31,296 bases of DNA from UBA1737 sp964541525 (GTDB lineage Bacteria; Bacillota_I; Bacilli_A; ML615J-28; CAG-313): positions 1 through 31,296 of the forward strand of contig CAZIQF010000022.1 of the NCBI GenBank assembly GCA_964541525.1, in the 5' to 3' direction. Positions 19,501 through 25,508 of this stretch are shown here, one piece after another. Positions within the stretch are counted from its first letter, which is position 1. Every line of letters starts with the position of its first letter. The notes under the pieces are model-generated. The model had not been told where the DNA came from and did not search any database. It saw nothing but the letters and a program-made list of their open reading frames with translations. The position numbers were made by a program, and so were the translations under genes.

Positions 19501-20011
19501 CGAAGGAATAAACAACTTCTTTTACACCAGGAACATCCCATAATTTAGCACAATCACCATATTTAACTTTAACTGCTAAACCATTAGTAATTGTCGAATA
19601 AGCATATTTAAATTCAGCATCTACCACTTTTTCAATTTCAGCTTTGACAGTGGCTTGTTCTGCTTGAATCTTACTCATTTCTTTTGCAGCATTAGCAGTT
19701 TGTAAATATTGGTTTAAACTTCCCTCAAATTTAGCTGTTTCAGCATATTCTAACATTGAAGGAGTTTCTAATTCAACAATTACCCAAACTTCATCTTCAG
19801 CAGAAGGTAATCCTAAATCAATAAATGATTCTGTAAACATTGTATCAAGTAATGTTTCAACATCAACTTTTTCAACTTTGGATACGTCTAAACCATTTGA
19901 TAAAAGACTAGAATCAGCTAAAACTGATGATTTTGCAGCTACTGCCATGACACCAACAATTAATAAGGTAAATAATGGCAATATAAATAATTTTTTCATC
20001 ATTTTAGTCAT
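13556..20011 (-). CDS. Giant secreted subtilisin-like (S8) protease with LRR and Ig-like domains
   Basis: A 2151-residue cell-surface serine protease. A signal peptide (residues 1-32, basic start then a hydrophobic core) precedes a propeptide-like region. The S8 triad is Asp210 (ILDTG), His293 (HGTHVAG) and Ser621 (GTSMASP), with oxyanion Asn390. A PA-type insert lies at about 465-565, as in C5a-peptidase-like enzymes, followed by Fn3-like domains (about 690-840). Next come a Pro/Glu linker (1207-1222), a BIG2-type Ig domain (1224-1300), BspA-type leucine-rich repeats (about 1303-1720) and an Fn3-like domain (about 1795-1877). Four helical repeats follow, each with a Y.AL(S/T) core (1885-2115). 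The C-terminus (2121-2151) is GCT, a membrane segment, then KKRQF; there is no LPXTG. The start is ATG with AAAAGGAG upstream. It is a single-gene unit with its own terminator and an upstream cre-like operator. The substrate is unknown; adhesion to or digestion of host or dietary protein is an inference. Confidence 0.95.
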   Translation of the reverse strand: MTKMMKKLFILPLFTLLIVGVMAVAAKSSVLADSSLLSNGLDVSKVEKVDVETLLDTMFTESFIDLGLPSAEDEVWVIVELETPSMLEYAETAKFEGSLNQYLQTANAAKEMSKIQAEQATVKAEIEKVVDAEFKYAYSTITNGLAVKVKYGDCAKLWDVPGVKEVVYSFEYLLPEDNSVTDYVTDIATLQGAKSNSEYRGQGMVIGILDTGLQTSHEAFSVNPTVVGLGKADIDAVLDDTIAQLFSSLYTGELMSAEDVYVSDKVPYAYDYADVDNDVNPDLATMEEVGNEHGTHVAGIAAGNNGKGFEGAAPDAQLAIFKVFSDSSSGAATIDIVAALNDAVVLGVDVVNMSLGSPCGFSVESQGAMYQEYYDAVYESGINLVCSAGNQYMAGLGTNYTYGTPSWLDQGTISSPSSYNSSFSVASYDTENVKEAAIILGGVPAIFNNAVIDQNTSEQIDFIYELVGDSTENKEFEFAYAGLGSAAECRNANLSGKIALIKRGELSFSEKTLNAQACGAVAVVIFNNVPGSRFNPVVEGCDIPVCAISLEDGSKILASGRTDAQVGRNTFIYGGTLSEFSSWGPLSNLELKPEITTYGGSVYSALPNASSDGYALMSGTSMASPNMAGNVAIVKQYLQSRFYNDELQLEKVSDMAYQLLMSTAIPQVNRDNNELYGPRRQGAGLVNVDGALSTPAYLYVRGQQKTKIELGDDPDRSGVYSFTFTVANMSAEAVAYEIDTDVLTTSLASDGVTIEGVNLAIEDAKNTYGVSGKGSLNGNVVTVDARSEVIVSVKIALSDETKASLDALYDYGTYVEGYVRLYALGDNEIDLAIPYLAFYGDWDEAPILDANEYEGDAIGYESTLISYYYGGKYILKMGTYKYDVPTGYIEPKISQDHNAIAPLNQYAAFGIYSVYMGLLRNASYLTYEIYDADTGELLDSLYGDYIRKAYYNFTAGGYYPVVHQLDIIPEYANNSHLQFVVTAHTDTENPYENARYQYVYELYIDNESPHIIGMDQTAEDVANGVEPEEPFRYVEEDGRSYLEFDVYDNHALQSYVLYTSRQQSLTGHIPFYTEIGETTTVRHDITDFIPYLTDNKVMVYVDDYAMNYTAYIVTLPIHAVESASFDQEEYVIEKGSYVFPDILLEPYNGYVDTSTITFTSSKPSVAYAHPELAIIGLNIGEATVTLSFETKDGVEISCSAKVKVVEPTPVEPEPEEPVEEPDVSSVDIALENSLITVHDVLQLTAQVVAKEGVEVVVEWSSSDENVATVDQTGKVTAVASGEAVITASVGELSDSCVLVVKENVKDLIIVAGNLIGYTGQGGEVVIPEGVVAIAEGVFANSDITAVTIPESVELIGDSAFANCTSLAKVTLNSVAPIEWNNGSELYGEGKVFAGCSNVEIIAPQGGYYNSSKDGIIYSYDYQVIEYVFDGFASDYVMADSVVMAVPFAFAWQSFDSFTFGKNFAYVDEFVFAGTSAPSLVIPATIAEIATDGFALSMFDEVVFEANPNLVINENAFEYSYVSKVTLPEGMVAVPTGMFEGSENLSEVVWPSTLQEIEPYAFYGTGFEGELELPNSVTVLGYGAFGECYYITKVVLPANLQTIYGFSYYVTSVPEQPFYLCYSLETYEIAASNQFFKTVDGVLYSKDGKSLYSYPTGKQDLSYTILPGTAKIKSGAFEGNYWLEEVVIAESVAAIGDFAFYGCEYLSTVVFLGSHAPALEQELAAGSDGVMDVNLYANFVQEILDLNTLEYVPVRGLTMVIAEDSKGYDGWAYKMFFEETIEVSMEEVLAASDLALESLGDGIKLDWNGSQFGVCYYVFRALYDDNYELVAVTYSSEYVDSTALAVASEYKYVVLPVYEGATEVHVGDELEASITREASAEEEYLLDLIEEIKQVLAVKNSSVTNLLKSVYAEYAALSAKEQAVVGLGAQLLDTYADYQEALAFVNKVLQTKKSEIYAESRSAIEQLNAEYAALSEEVRAYTTVASRLESWTNDIEAVAKLIKKVQLFPTVDEFSGSAIAELKASYQALTPYQKTLVDPIYAEGLAKIEGDYVVALKQAEMKKNVEAVVKLINEIPENPTNLDVPAIEKARAAYDALTDDEKAMFPASSLELLAQLESATPAVGCTISLGSVIVSTLSAFSLLAIVFKKRQF

Positions 20012-20091
20012 TTAATTTTCTCCTTTTAAACTATTTCATTATTTTTTAACAAATTCATTTTCATTAATATGAACAAAATAATGTTATATAT

Positions 20092-20120
20092 ATTTTATCA
20101 CTCTATGAAATAAAAAAGAA
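20092..20120 (-). promoter_or_regulatory. Promoter candidate of the protease gene
   Basis: TGATAAAAT on the minus strand (hexamer 20092-20097) matches the -10 style of the rpoB and rpmG promoters. The -35 position, 17 bases away (20115-20120), reads TTCTTT and is poor, so basal activity may depend on an activator. The leader to the ATG is about 75 bases and AT-rich. Confidence 0.5.
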
Positions 20121-20132
20121 TAAAAACACCAA

Positions 20133-20146
20133 TGTAAACGTTTACA
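20133..20146 (-). promoter_or_regulatory. CcpA/LacI-family operator (cre) upstream of the protease gene
   Basis: TGTAAACGTTTACA is a perfect 14-bp palindrome and fits the cre consensus TGWAANCGNTNWCA at every fixed position. Its centre is about 55 bases before the likely transcription start, upstream of the -35 region. In B. subtilis, sites near this distance at ackA and pta serve activation by CcpA. Another LacI-family regulator could use the same sequence. The site lies between the nusG terminator and the protease promoter, so it most likely serves the protease. Confidence 0.75.
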
Positions 20147-20174
20147 GTTTTTGATAAATTTTAATAAAAAAAAT

Positions 20175-20193
20175 AAGAACCATAAAAGTTCCT
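20175..20193 (-). terminator. Terminator overlapping the nusG stop
   Basis: AGGAAC (20188-20193) pairs with GTTCTT (20175-20180) on the minus strand, one G-U pair, 7-base loop, then a T-rich run. It begins at the stop codon of nusG and ends the rpmG-secE-nusG unit, which in relatives usually reads toward rplK. Confidence 0.65.
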
Positions 20194-20746
20194 ATTTAAT
20201 CACTTCAACTTCATCAAATCTTAACTCTTGTGGAGTTTGTCGACCAAAGAAATCAACTAAAACCGTAACAATTTGATCATCAACATTAATCGATTCAACG
20301 ATTGCATTTTGACCAGCAAATGTACCAGAAATAACTTCAACTTCATCGCCAACTTTAAATTTAACATCAATTTCAAGTTTAATTCCAGCTTGTTTAAGAA
20401 TCGGAATAATCTCATCGTTTGGAAGTGGAACAGGTTTAGCTCCACCACCACTTGATCCTAAAAACCCAGAGACCATTGGTGTATTACGAACAACAAACCA
20501 AGAATCATCTGTAACTATCATATCCACAAATAAATAGCCTGGATAAATTCGTTCAACAACTTCTTTTAGTTCACCATTTTTTTTCTTTTCATAGTGCTTG
20601 TTTTCAGGAATCAATACTTGATAAATATAATCTTGCATATTTAAAGAAATAATTCTCTGTTCTAGATTTCTTTTTGCAGCATACTCCATCCCTGAATATG
20701 TTTGAACCACATACCAAGCACGAATATTTTCAAATTCTGCAGCCAT
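20192..20746 (-). CDS. nusG: Transcription termination/antitermination factor NusG
   Basis: A 184-residue NusG with the NGN domain (about 8-120; AWYVVQTYSGMEYAAKRNLE and YPGYLFVDM) and a C-terminal KOW domain (about 130-184; FKVGDEVEVISGTFAGQNA). It binds RNA polymerase and modulates pausing and termination. Length is normal. The start is ATG at 20746 with AGGAG 11 bases upstream. It follows secE by 14 bases. The usual downstream neighbour rplK is displaced by more than 9 kb. Confidence 0.98.
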   Translation of the reverse strand: MAAEFENIRAWYVVQTYSGMEYAAKRNLEQRIISLNMQDYIYQVLIPENKHYEKKKNGELKEVVERIYPGYLFVDMIVTDDSWFVVRNTPMVSGFLGSSGGGAKPVPLPNDEIIPILKQAGIKLEIDVKFKVGDEVEVISGTFAGQNAIVESINVDDQIVTVLVDFFGRQTPQELRFDEVEVIK

Positions 20747-20760
20747 ATTAAATCAATCTC

Positions 20761-21162
20761 CTACTTAAATAAATTAACGACTAATTCAATTACAGAATCA
20801 TATGCAATAAATAATCCTGCTAAAATTGCACAAAAAACTAATACAATAACAATATTGCCAAGGAAAGCATGTTTGTTAAGACCTGTAACATGTTTAATTT
20901 CAGCAAATGAAGGACGATAGAACGATGAAACTGCAAGTAACATCGATAAAGCACCTAACACCACTAAAATCCAAGCAAATACTTTCCAATATGGACCAAT
21001 TAAGAAAGCTGTAGAAGCAATTGTTAAATCACCAGTAAGTAATAAAACTCCAAGTTCAATTGCAAATAATGCTAAAACAACTAAAATTAAATTTTCATAT
21101 TTCCATTCGTGTTGAATTGCTTGTATAACACGATTCTTTTTTTCTACTTTTTTTTCAGCCAT
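20761..21162 (-). CDS. secE: Preprotein translocase subunit SecE, three-membrane-segment form
   Basis: SecE clamps SecY in the protein-export channel. This one has 133 residues and three predicted membrane segments (about 24-43, 58-80, 101-121), whereas the usual Gram-positive SecE is about 60 residues with one. The conserved amphipathic stretch before the last segment, RPSFAEIKHVTGLNK (83-97), matches the SecE core. The first two segments are therefore an N-terminal extension like that of E. coli SecE. Position between rpmG and nusG supports the call. The Shine-Dalgarno AAAGGAG lies just before the rpmG stop codon. Confidence 0.9.
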   Translation of the reverse strand: MAEKKVEKKNRVIQAIQHEWKYENLILVVLALFAIELGVLLLTGDLTIASTAFLIGPYWKVFAWILVVLGALSMLLAVSSFYRPSFAEIKHVTGLNKHAFLGNIVIVLVFCAILAGLFIAYDSVIELVVNLFK

Positions 21163-21176
21163 TATATTTTCTCCTT

Positions 21177-21326
21177 TTATTTTGTTTCTCTATGTATCGT
21201 ATGTTTATTACATCTAGGACAAAATTTTTTAATTTCCATTCTTTCTGTAGTATTAAGTTTATTCTTTTTTGTAGTATAATTGCGTGATAAACAAATCTCA
21301 CATACTAAAATAACTTTTTCTCTCAT
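21177..21326 (-). CDS. rpmG: 50S ribosomal protein L33
   Basis: A 49-residue protein, MREKVILVCEICLSRNYTTK at the N-terminus and ending HRETK. The two pairs CEIC and CPRC make a zinc-ribbon L33 (the C+ form). The start is ATG at 21326 with AGGTGG five bases upstream. The order sigH-rpmG-secE-nusG is the standard Gram-positive arrangement. Zinc-binding L33 is often paired elsewhere in a genome with a zinc-free copy; none is seen here. Confidence 0.95.
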   Translation of the reverse strand: MREKVILVCEICLSRNYTTKKNKLNTTERMEIKKFCPRCNKHTIHRETK

Positions 21327-21345
21327 AGATACCACCTAGTAAGTA

Positions 21346-21374
21346 ATTTTATCAAAAAATAAACAAATTGTCAA
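21346..21374 (-). promoter_or_regulatory. Promoter of rpmG-secE-nusG
   Basis: TTGACA (21369-21374), 17 bases, TAAAAT (21346-21351), preceded by TGA, on the minus strand. The -10 is only 20 bases before the rpmG ATG, so the leader would be very short (about 13 bases) and carries little beyond the ribosome site. Confidence 0.8.
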
Positions 21375-21383
21375 CCAATATAA

Positions 21384-21944
21384 TTAATAAAATGATTTTT
21401 GTTGCCTTCTTTGAAGCTTATTTTTTAACTTTTTAATAATTCGAACTTTTGCATTTGATACGGACTTTGCATCAATATCTAATTTCTTTGCAATCATTTC
21501 AACTTTCAATCCTTCAATGAAAAAAGCTCTATATACACTTTGTTCAAGTTCAGATAATTCATTGTGTGACTCTTCTAATAAATAGTAAACATCATCACAA
21601 TATTTCGGTTTTACATTATAATCTAATCCTTCATTTATATCATAAGAGTTATTTAGATGTTCTCGCTTAAGCAATGTAATGAATTTTCTTCTTAATAAAA
21701 GATTAAAAAAGTTAGTAAAACTCATTCGATGATGATCATCATAAATTCTAATCGTCAGAAGCAATACAAGACACCCTTCTTGATAAAAATCATCCCAGTC
21801 CTTCATTGGAACTTTCATTTTATGAATGGTTGCTTTAATTAAAAAACTATATTTCCAAATCAAAATTTCTCTTGCTTCATCAATATTAGCTCGTACTAGA
21901 TACAAAAGTTCATAATCATTATAATACGAAAAATCCCCCATCAT
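21384..21944 (-). CDS. Sigma-70 family factor, SigH-like
   Basis: A 186-residue sigma factor. Region 2 is visible in WDDFYQEGCLVLLLTIRIYD and SFTNFFNLLLRRKFITLLK (core binding and -10 recognition). Region 4 is the C-terminal helix-turn-helix LSELEQSVYRAFFIEGLKVE through KSVSNAKVRIIKKLKNKL. Region 3 is lacking. The location directly before rpmG is that of sigH (spo0H) in Bacillus and of the SigH-like factor of staphylococci, which drive sporulation or competence genes. Which role applies here cannot be told. The start used is ATG at 21944, preceded at 12 bases by GGGGGG that lies at the end of rlmB; the next codon is also ATG. Stop of rlmB and this start are 5 bases apart. Confidence 0.85.
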   Translation of the reverse strand: MMGDFSYYNDYELLYLVRANIDEAREILIWKYSFLIKATIHKMKVPMKDWDDFYQEGCLVLLLTIRIYDDHHRMSFTNFFNLLLRRKFITLLKREHLNNSYDINEGLDYNVKPKYCDDVYYLLEESHNELSELEQSVYRAFFIEGLKVEMIAKKLDIDAKSVSNAKVRIIKKLKNKLQRRQQKSFY

Positions 21945-21949
21945 TAGTT

Positions 21950-22657
21950 TTAATCCCCCCTATTTCTTAAAACCTCATAAAATAAAATACTTGCCGAAAC
22001 ACTCGCATTAAGCGATGTAACATGACCTACCATTGGAATATTAACTAAAAAGTCACAATTTTCTTTAACCAGCCTAGAAATACCTTTTCCTTCAGAGCCA
22101 ATGACTAAAGCAATTTTTCCCCGATAATCTTGCTTTCGATAATCAATTGATCCATCCATTTCTAAACCGATAATCCAATAGCCATTCTTTTTAAGTTCAT
22201 TAATTGTTTGATTTAAGTTGGTAACTTGAACCACATCTACATGTTCAATTGCACCCGTAGAAACTTTTGCAACCGTTGAATTAAGACTGACACTTCGATT
22301 TTTAGGAATAATAATTCCATCGATTCCTACTGCATCAGCTGTTCGTAAAATTGCCCCTAAATTATGTGGATCTTCTAATCCATCCAAAATTGCTAAACAA
22401 ACATCTTCTTTTTCACTGCATTTATTAATAACTTGATTAACCGATGCATATTGATATTCATCTACATACGCAACAATTCCCTGATGTACACCAACAAATA
22501 GTTTGTTCATCTTATTTAGATCCATAACTTCAATTAGATATTTGGGAACTTTATATTTTTCAATTAAATTTAAATTTTGTTGAGTTACGCAAATCTTACT
22601 AATATTTTTGCCAATTTTCAGTGTTTCACACACCGCATTTTTTCCATATATAATCAT
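21950..22657 (-). CDS. rlmB: SpoU-family 2'-O-methyltransferase, RlmB type
   Basis: A 235-residue knotted (SPOUT) methyltransferase for 23S rRNA ribose. The three SpoU motifs are present: NLGAILRTADA (99-109), VIGSEGKGIS (185-194) and IPMVGHVTSLNASVSASI (207-224). The N-terminal L30-like substrate-binding domain (1-80) begins IIYGKNAVCETL, as in RlmB/YacO. Its ATG overlaps the TGA of mrnC (ATGA), so the pair is translationally coupled. In Bacillus a PIN-like gene (yacP/rae1) lies between rlmB and sigH; it is absent here. Confidence 0.93.
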   Translation of the reverse strand: MIIYGKNAVCETLKIGKNISKICVTQQNLNLIEKYKVPKYLIEVMDLNKMNKLFVGVHQGIVAYVDEYQYASVNQVINKCSEKEDVCLAILDGLEDPHNLGAILRTADAVGIDGIIIPKNRSVSLNSTVAKVSTGAIEHVDVVQVTNLNQTINELKKNGYWIIGLEMDGSIDYRKQDYRGKIALVIGSEGKGISRLVKENCDFLVNIPMVGHVTSLNASVSASILFYEVLRNRGD

Positions 22658-23037
22658 TCTATCGTTTCCACAATTTCAATTGATTTTGCGATTAAATAAT
22701 CTAATCTTTCGAAATCTTCCTTTAAATATAAATAGCCTATAATTGCTTCAAAGCCACTGGAATTAAGATATTCAGTACGAACGATATTTTTTCGATGTGA
22801 ACTAGAAGCTTTGTTTCTTCCTCTCAAAAAAACTTTTTGTTCTTCTTCAGTTAGTTCTAAATTTAATTTTTCAATAATCAGATTATGTGCTTTAGCACTA
22901 ACATATTTAATACTTTCTTTTCTTAATTCTTTAGTTTTAGTGATATTTTTACTTATTAAATATTTCCTAATCTCTAATTCATAATAAGCATCACCAATAT
23001 AAGCCAAATTAGATCCATTAAGTAAATTATACTGCAT
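22654..23037 (-). CDS. mrnC: Mini-ribonuclease 3
   Basis: A 127-residue RNase III-like domain without the double-stranded RNA-binding domain, typical of Mini-III, which matures 23S rRNA ends. The catalytic segment LAYIGDAYYELEIRKYL carries the conserved acidic residues, and the second signature is ASSHRKNIVRTEYLNSSGFE, with EAIIGYLYL at the end. It starts one base after the cysS stop, and the stop TGA overlaps the rlmB start. Confidence 0.95.
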   Translation of the reverse strand: MQYNLLNGSNLAYIGDAYYELEIRKYLISKNITKTKELRKESIKYVSAKAHNLIIEKLNLELTEEEQKVFLRGRNKASSSHRKNIVRTEYLNSSGFEAIIGYLYLKEDFERLDYLIAKSIEIVETIE

Positions 23038-23038
23038 A

Positions 23039-24391
23039 TTATAACCTAATGCCTAAGTTACTGATTTGTTCTCGCAATTGATCAGCTTGTTCAAAATCTT
23101 TATTACTTCTTGCAATTTTCCAACGTCTTACTAAATCCTTTTCAGCCTCAGTAAGGGGCTCAAGTTCAATCCCAATTCCTAAAATATACAGCATATCTTG
23201 GAAAGTTTTAAAGTCATCTTTTAAAGTATGCACATCGATATCTTTAGTCCGAAAATCTTTATTCATTTTTTTCATTAGGGTATACAAATGAACCATCGCA
23301 TTAGCAGTATTAAAATCATATGCCATTTCATTTAGAAAATCATTCATGATATCTAAAGTGTTACCATCAAACTTTTCATCTAATAGTTCTAAATGACGAC
23401 AATAATTAATATATAATTTTTCGATTTTTTCATATTCGCCAGTCATTTGAACCATCATTTCATCATTATAGTTAATCACTTGACGATAATGATTTGATAA
23501 AATCGCAAGTCTAAATGCTGCTTTGGGATAAGCCTTAATAATATCTTTAACCCATATAACATTACCTAATGATTTACTCATTTTTTCACCATGTAAATCA
23601 ACACGACCATTATGAACCCAATAATTTGCAAGTAAATTATCGTGAAGGCAATATTGTTGAGCAATTTCATTTTCATGATGTGGGAAGCGAAGATCAGTTC
23701 CACCACCATGAATATCAATTTTATTACCAAAAATCTTATTAATCATTACGACACATTCAGTATGCCAACCTGGTCTACCTTCACCTAATGTACTTGGCCA
23801 TTTTTTACCTAAATCGGATGTTTTTTTCCATAAAGTAAAATCACGGGGATCTTCCTTTAATTCACTAACATCGATTCGAGAACCAACTTCAAGTTCATCC
23901 AATTTTTGATTGCTTAGAATACCATATTTATCATCACTTTGGACCCGGAAATAAACATCATCACCAGAACAATATGCATAGCCTTTTTTTACTAATTCTT
24001 CAATAAAATTAACAATACCATCAATATTTTCTGTTACTTTCGGTCTAATAACATCCATTTCGCAATTAAGTGCTTCACATATATCTAAAAAAGCATTAAT
24101 ATATCGTTCAGAAATGACTTCTTCACTAACATTTTCTTTCATTGCTACTTTAATAATTTTATCATCAATATCGGTAAAATTAGATGCGTAGGTTACTTTA
24201 AAGCCAACATATTGAAAGAATCTTTTAACAGTATCAAAGAAGATAACTGGGCGAGCATTGCCAATGTGAATATCACCATATACTGTCGGTCCACAAACAT
24301 ACATTGATACTTCATTATCCTTAATTGGTTTAAAATCTTCTATTTTATTAGTAAGTGAATTATATACTTTAATTTTATTATAATCAAACAT
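23039..24391 (-). CDS. cysS: Cysteinyl-tRNA synthetase
   Basis: A 450-residue class I synthetase. The HIGH-type signature is HIGN (42-45) and KMSKS is at 270-274. The zinc site that selects cysteine is complete: Cys33, Cys213, His238 and Glu242. The C-terminus stops after ADQLREQISNLGIRL, so the short tail found in many CysS (of the DTPxGTxW type) is missing. The start is ATG with AAGGAG upstream. It heads the cysS-mrnC-rlmB-sigH block. No serine acetyltransferase gene precedes it and no T-box leader is evident in the 106-base gap. Confidence 0.97.
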   Translation of the reverse strand: MFDYNKIKVYNSLTNKIEDFKPIKDNEVSMYVCGPTVYGDIHIGNARPVIFFDTVKRFFQYVGFKVTYASNFTDIDDKIIKVAMKENVSEEVISERYINAFLDICEALNCEMDVIRPKVTENIDGIVNFIEELVKKGYAYCSGDDVYFRVQSDDKYGILSNQKLDELEVGSRIDVSELKEDPRDFTLWKKTSDLGKKWPSTLGEGRPGWHTECVVMINKIFGNKIDIHGGGTDLRFPHHENEIAQQYCLHDNLLANYWVHNGRVDLHGEKMSKSLGNVIWVKDIIKAYPKAAFRLAILSNHYRQVINYNDEMMVQMTGEYEKIEKLYINYCRHLELLDEKFDGNTLDIMNDFLNEMAYDFNTANAMVHLYTLMKKMNKDFRTKDIDVHTLKDDFKTFQDMLYILGIGIELEPLTEAEKDLVRRWKIARSNKDFEQADQLREQISNLGIRL

Positions 24392-24442
24392 ACAAATGCT
24401 CCTTATAAGAATTTTCGATAATTTTTTACATCATAATTAAAT

Positions 24443-24466
24443 AAGACCACAGAACTCTGTGGTCTT
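24443..24466 (-). terminator. Terminator after rpsI
   Basis: A perfect inverted repeat AAGACCACAGA-AC-TCTGTGGTCTT on the given strand, 32 bases past the rpsI stop. On the minus strand it is followed by ATTTAAT, a weak T-run. It separates rplM-rpsI from cysS. Confidence 0.7.
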
Positions 24467-24497
24467 AAATAACATCCGCATAAAGTCAGTAATATGA

Positions 24498-24890
24498 CTA
24501 ACGTTTTGAGAATTGTGGTGAACGACGAGCTTTTTTAAGACCGTATTTCTTACGTTCAACAGAACGAGAATCACGAGTTAAGAAGCCAGCTTTCTTTAAT
24601 GGACCACGGAAATCAGGATTAACTAATAGTAATGCACGAGCAATACCTAAACGAATTGCACCTGCTTGTCCAGAAGTACCGCCACCGCACACGTTAACGA
24701 TAACATCATATTGACTACCTGTATCAGTAAGTGTTAAAGGTTGTAAAACGTCTAAACGAATTGCCGCAGAAGTAATATATTCAGCAAAATTGCGACCATT
24801 AACAACAAATTTACCATTACCTGGAACTAAACGTACTCTTGCAACTGAACTTTTACGACGACCAGTAGCTTGATATTGTGTAACTGCCAT
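24498..24890 (-). CDS. rpsI: 30S ribosomal protein S9
   Basis: A 130-residue S9 of normal length. The N-terminus YQATGRRKSSVARVRLVPG and the tail KYGLKKARRSPQFSKR, which reaches the P-site tRNA, are both typical. It follows rplM by 14 bases with a Shine-Dalgarno (AGGAGG) in the gap, the universal rplM-rpsI pair. Confidence 0.98.
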   Translation of the reverse strand: MAVTQYQATGRRKSSVARVRLVPGNGKFVVNGRNFAEYITSAAIRLDVLQPLTLTDTGSQYDVIVNVCGGGTSGQAGAIRLGIARALLLVNPDFRGPLKKAGFLTRDSRSVERKKYGLKKARRSPQFSKR

Positions 24891-24904
24891 AATCTATTTT
24901 CCTC

Positions 24905-25351
24905 CTACTTTACTTCTAATGGGAATGCTTCAGGTTTTTGAGCAACTTGTTCATGTTCAGGACCAGCATAAACATATAAACGACGGTACATATCAGCACC
25001 TAGTTTACCTTTTGGTAACATTCCTTTTACTGCAAATTCAAGAACTTTTTCTGGATATTGATCTAATTGTTCTTGAGCTGTACGAACCTTTAAGCCACCT
25101 GCATATTGGCTATGACGATAATATTTCTTATCTTGTAATTTATTGCCTGTTAAGACAACTTTATCAGCATTAACAATGATAACATAATCACCACCATCAA
25201 TATTTGGTGTAAATGTTGGTTTATGTTTTCCTCTTAATACTGTTGCAACCGCACTTGATAAACGGCCTAATACTAAACCAGTCGCATCAATAACATACCA
25301 TTTGCGATCTTGTCTAGCTTGTTCTGTTGTGTTCATAAATGTAGAACGCAT
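24905..25351 (-). CDS. rplM: 50S ribosomal protein L13
   Basis: A 148-residue L13. The frame is open to 25444, but the start MRSTFMNTTEQARQDRKWYV at 25349-25351, seven bases after GGAGG, is the conserved one; the upstream codons are leader. Conserved segments are DATGLVLGRLSS, LRGKHKPTFTPN and MLPKGKLGADMYRRLYVY. First gene of rplM-rpsI. Confidence 0.97.
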   Translation of the reverse strand: MRSTFMNTTEQARQDRKWYVIDATGLVLGRLSSAVATVLRGKHKPTFTPNIDGGDYVIIVNADKVVLTGNKLQDKKYYRHSQYAGGLKVRTAQEQLDQYPEKVLEFAVKGMLPKGKLGADMYRRLYVYAGPEHEQVAQKPEAFPLEVK

Positions 25352-25438
25352 GTTTATTCCTCCATACATAAATAATTTTTTAATTTCTTCATTTGAAGGG
25401 CATTTTGTGGGATTTAAAGTCTCATCGACTAATGTATC
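25352..25438 (-). promoter_or_regulatory. Leader of rplM, L13-type candidate
   Basis: About 87 bases separate the predicted transcription start from the rplM ATG. ATACAT at the 5' end can pair with ATGTAT immediately before the Shine-Dalgarno, which would limit ribosome access. The stretch GAGACTTTAAATCCCACAAA recalls the L13 leader family of Firmicutes. This is based on memory of the family and position; a covariance model would settle it. Confidence 0.45.
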
Positions 25439-25444
25439 ATACAT

Positions 25445-25473
25445 ATTATACTCTTATTTAACGGAAAAGTCAA
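25445..25473 (-). promoter_or_regulatory. Promoter of rplM-rpsI
   Basis: TTGACT (25468-25473), 17 bases, TATAAT (25445-25450) on the minus strand. It is one of the best promoter matches in the window. Confidence 0.85.
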
Positions 25474-25508
25474 AAGAATAACATTAATTTATTTAATATT
25501 TTTAAAAA

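Noticed and set aside
24392..24497. T-box riboswitch before cysS
   Set aside because: The gap is only 106 bases and filled largely by the rpsI terminator; no specifier hairpin or T-box sequence is seen. The same holds before metG.
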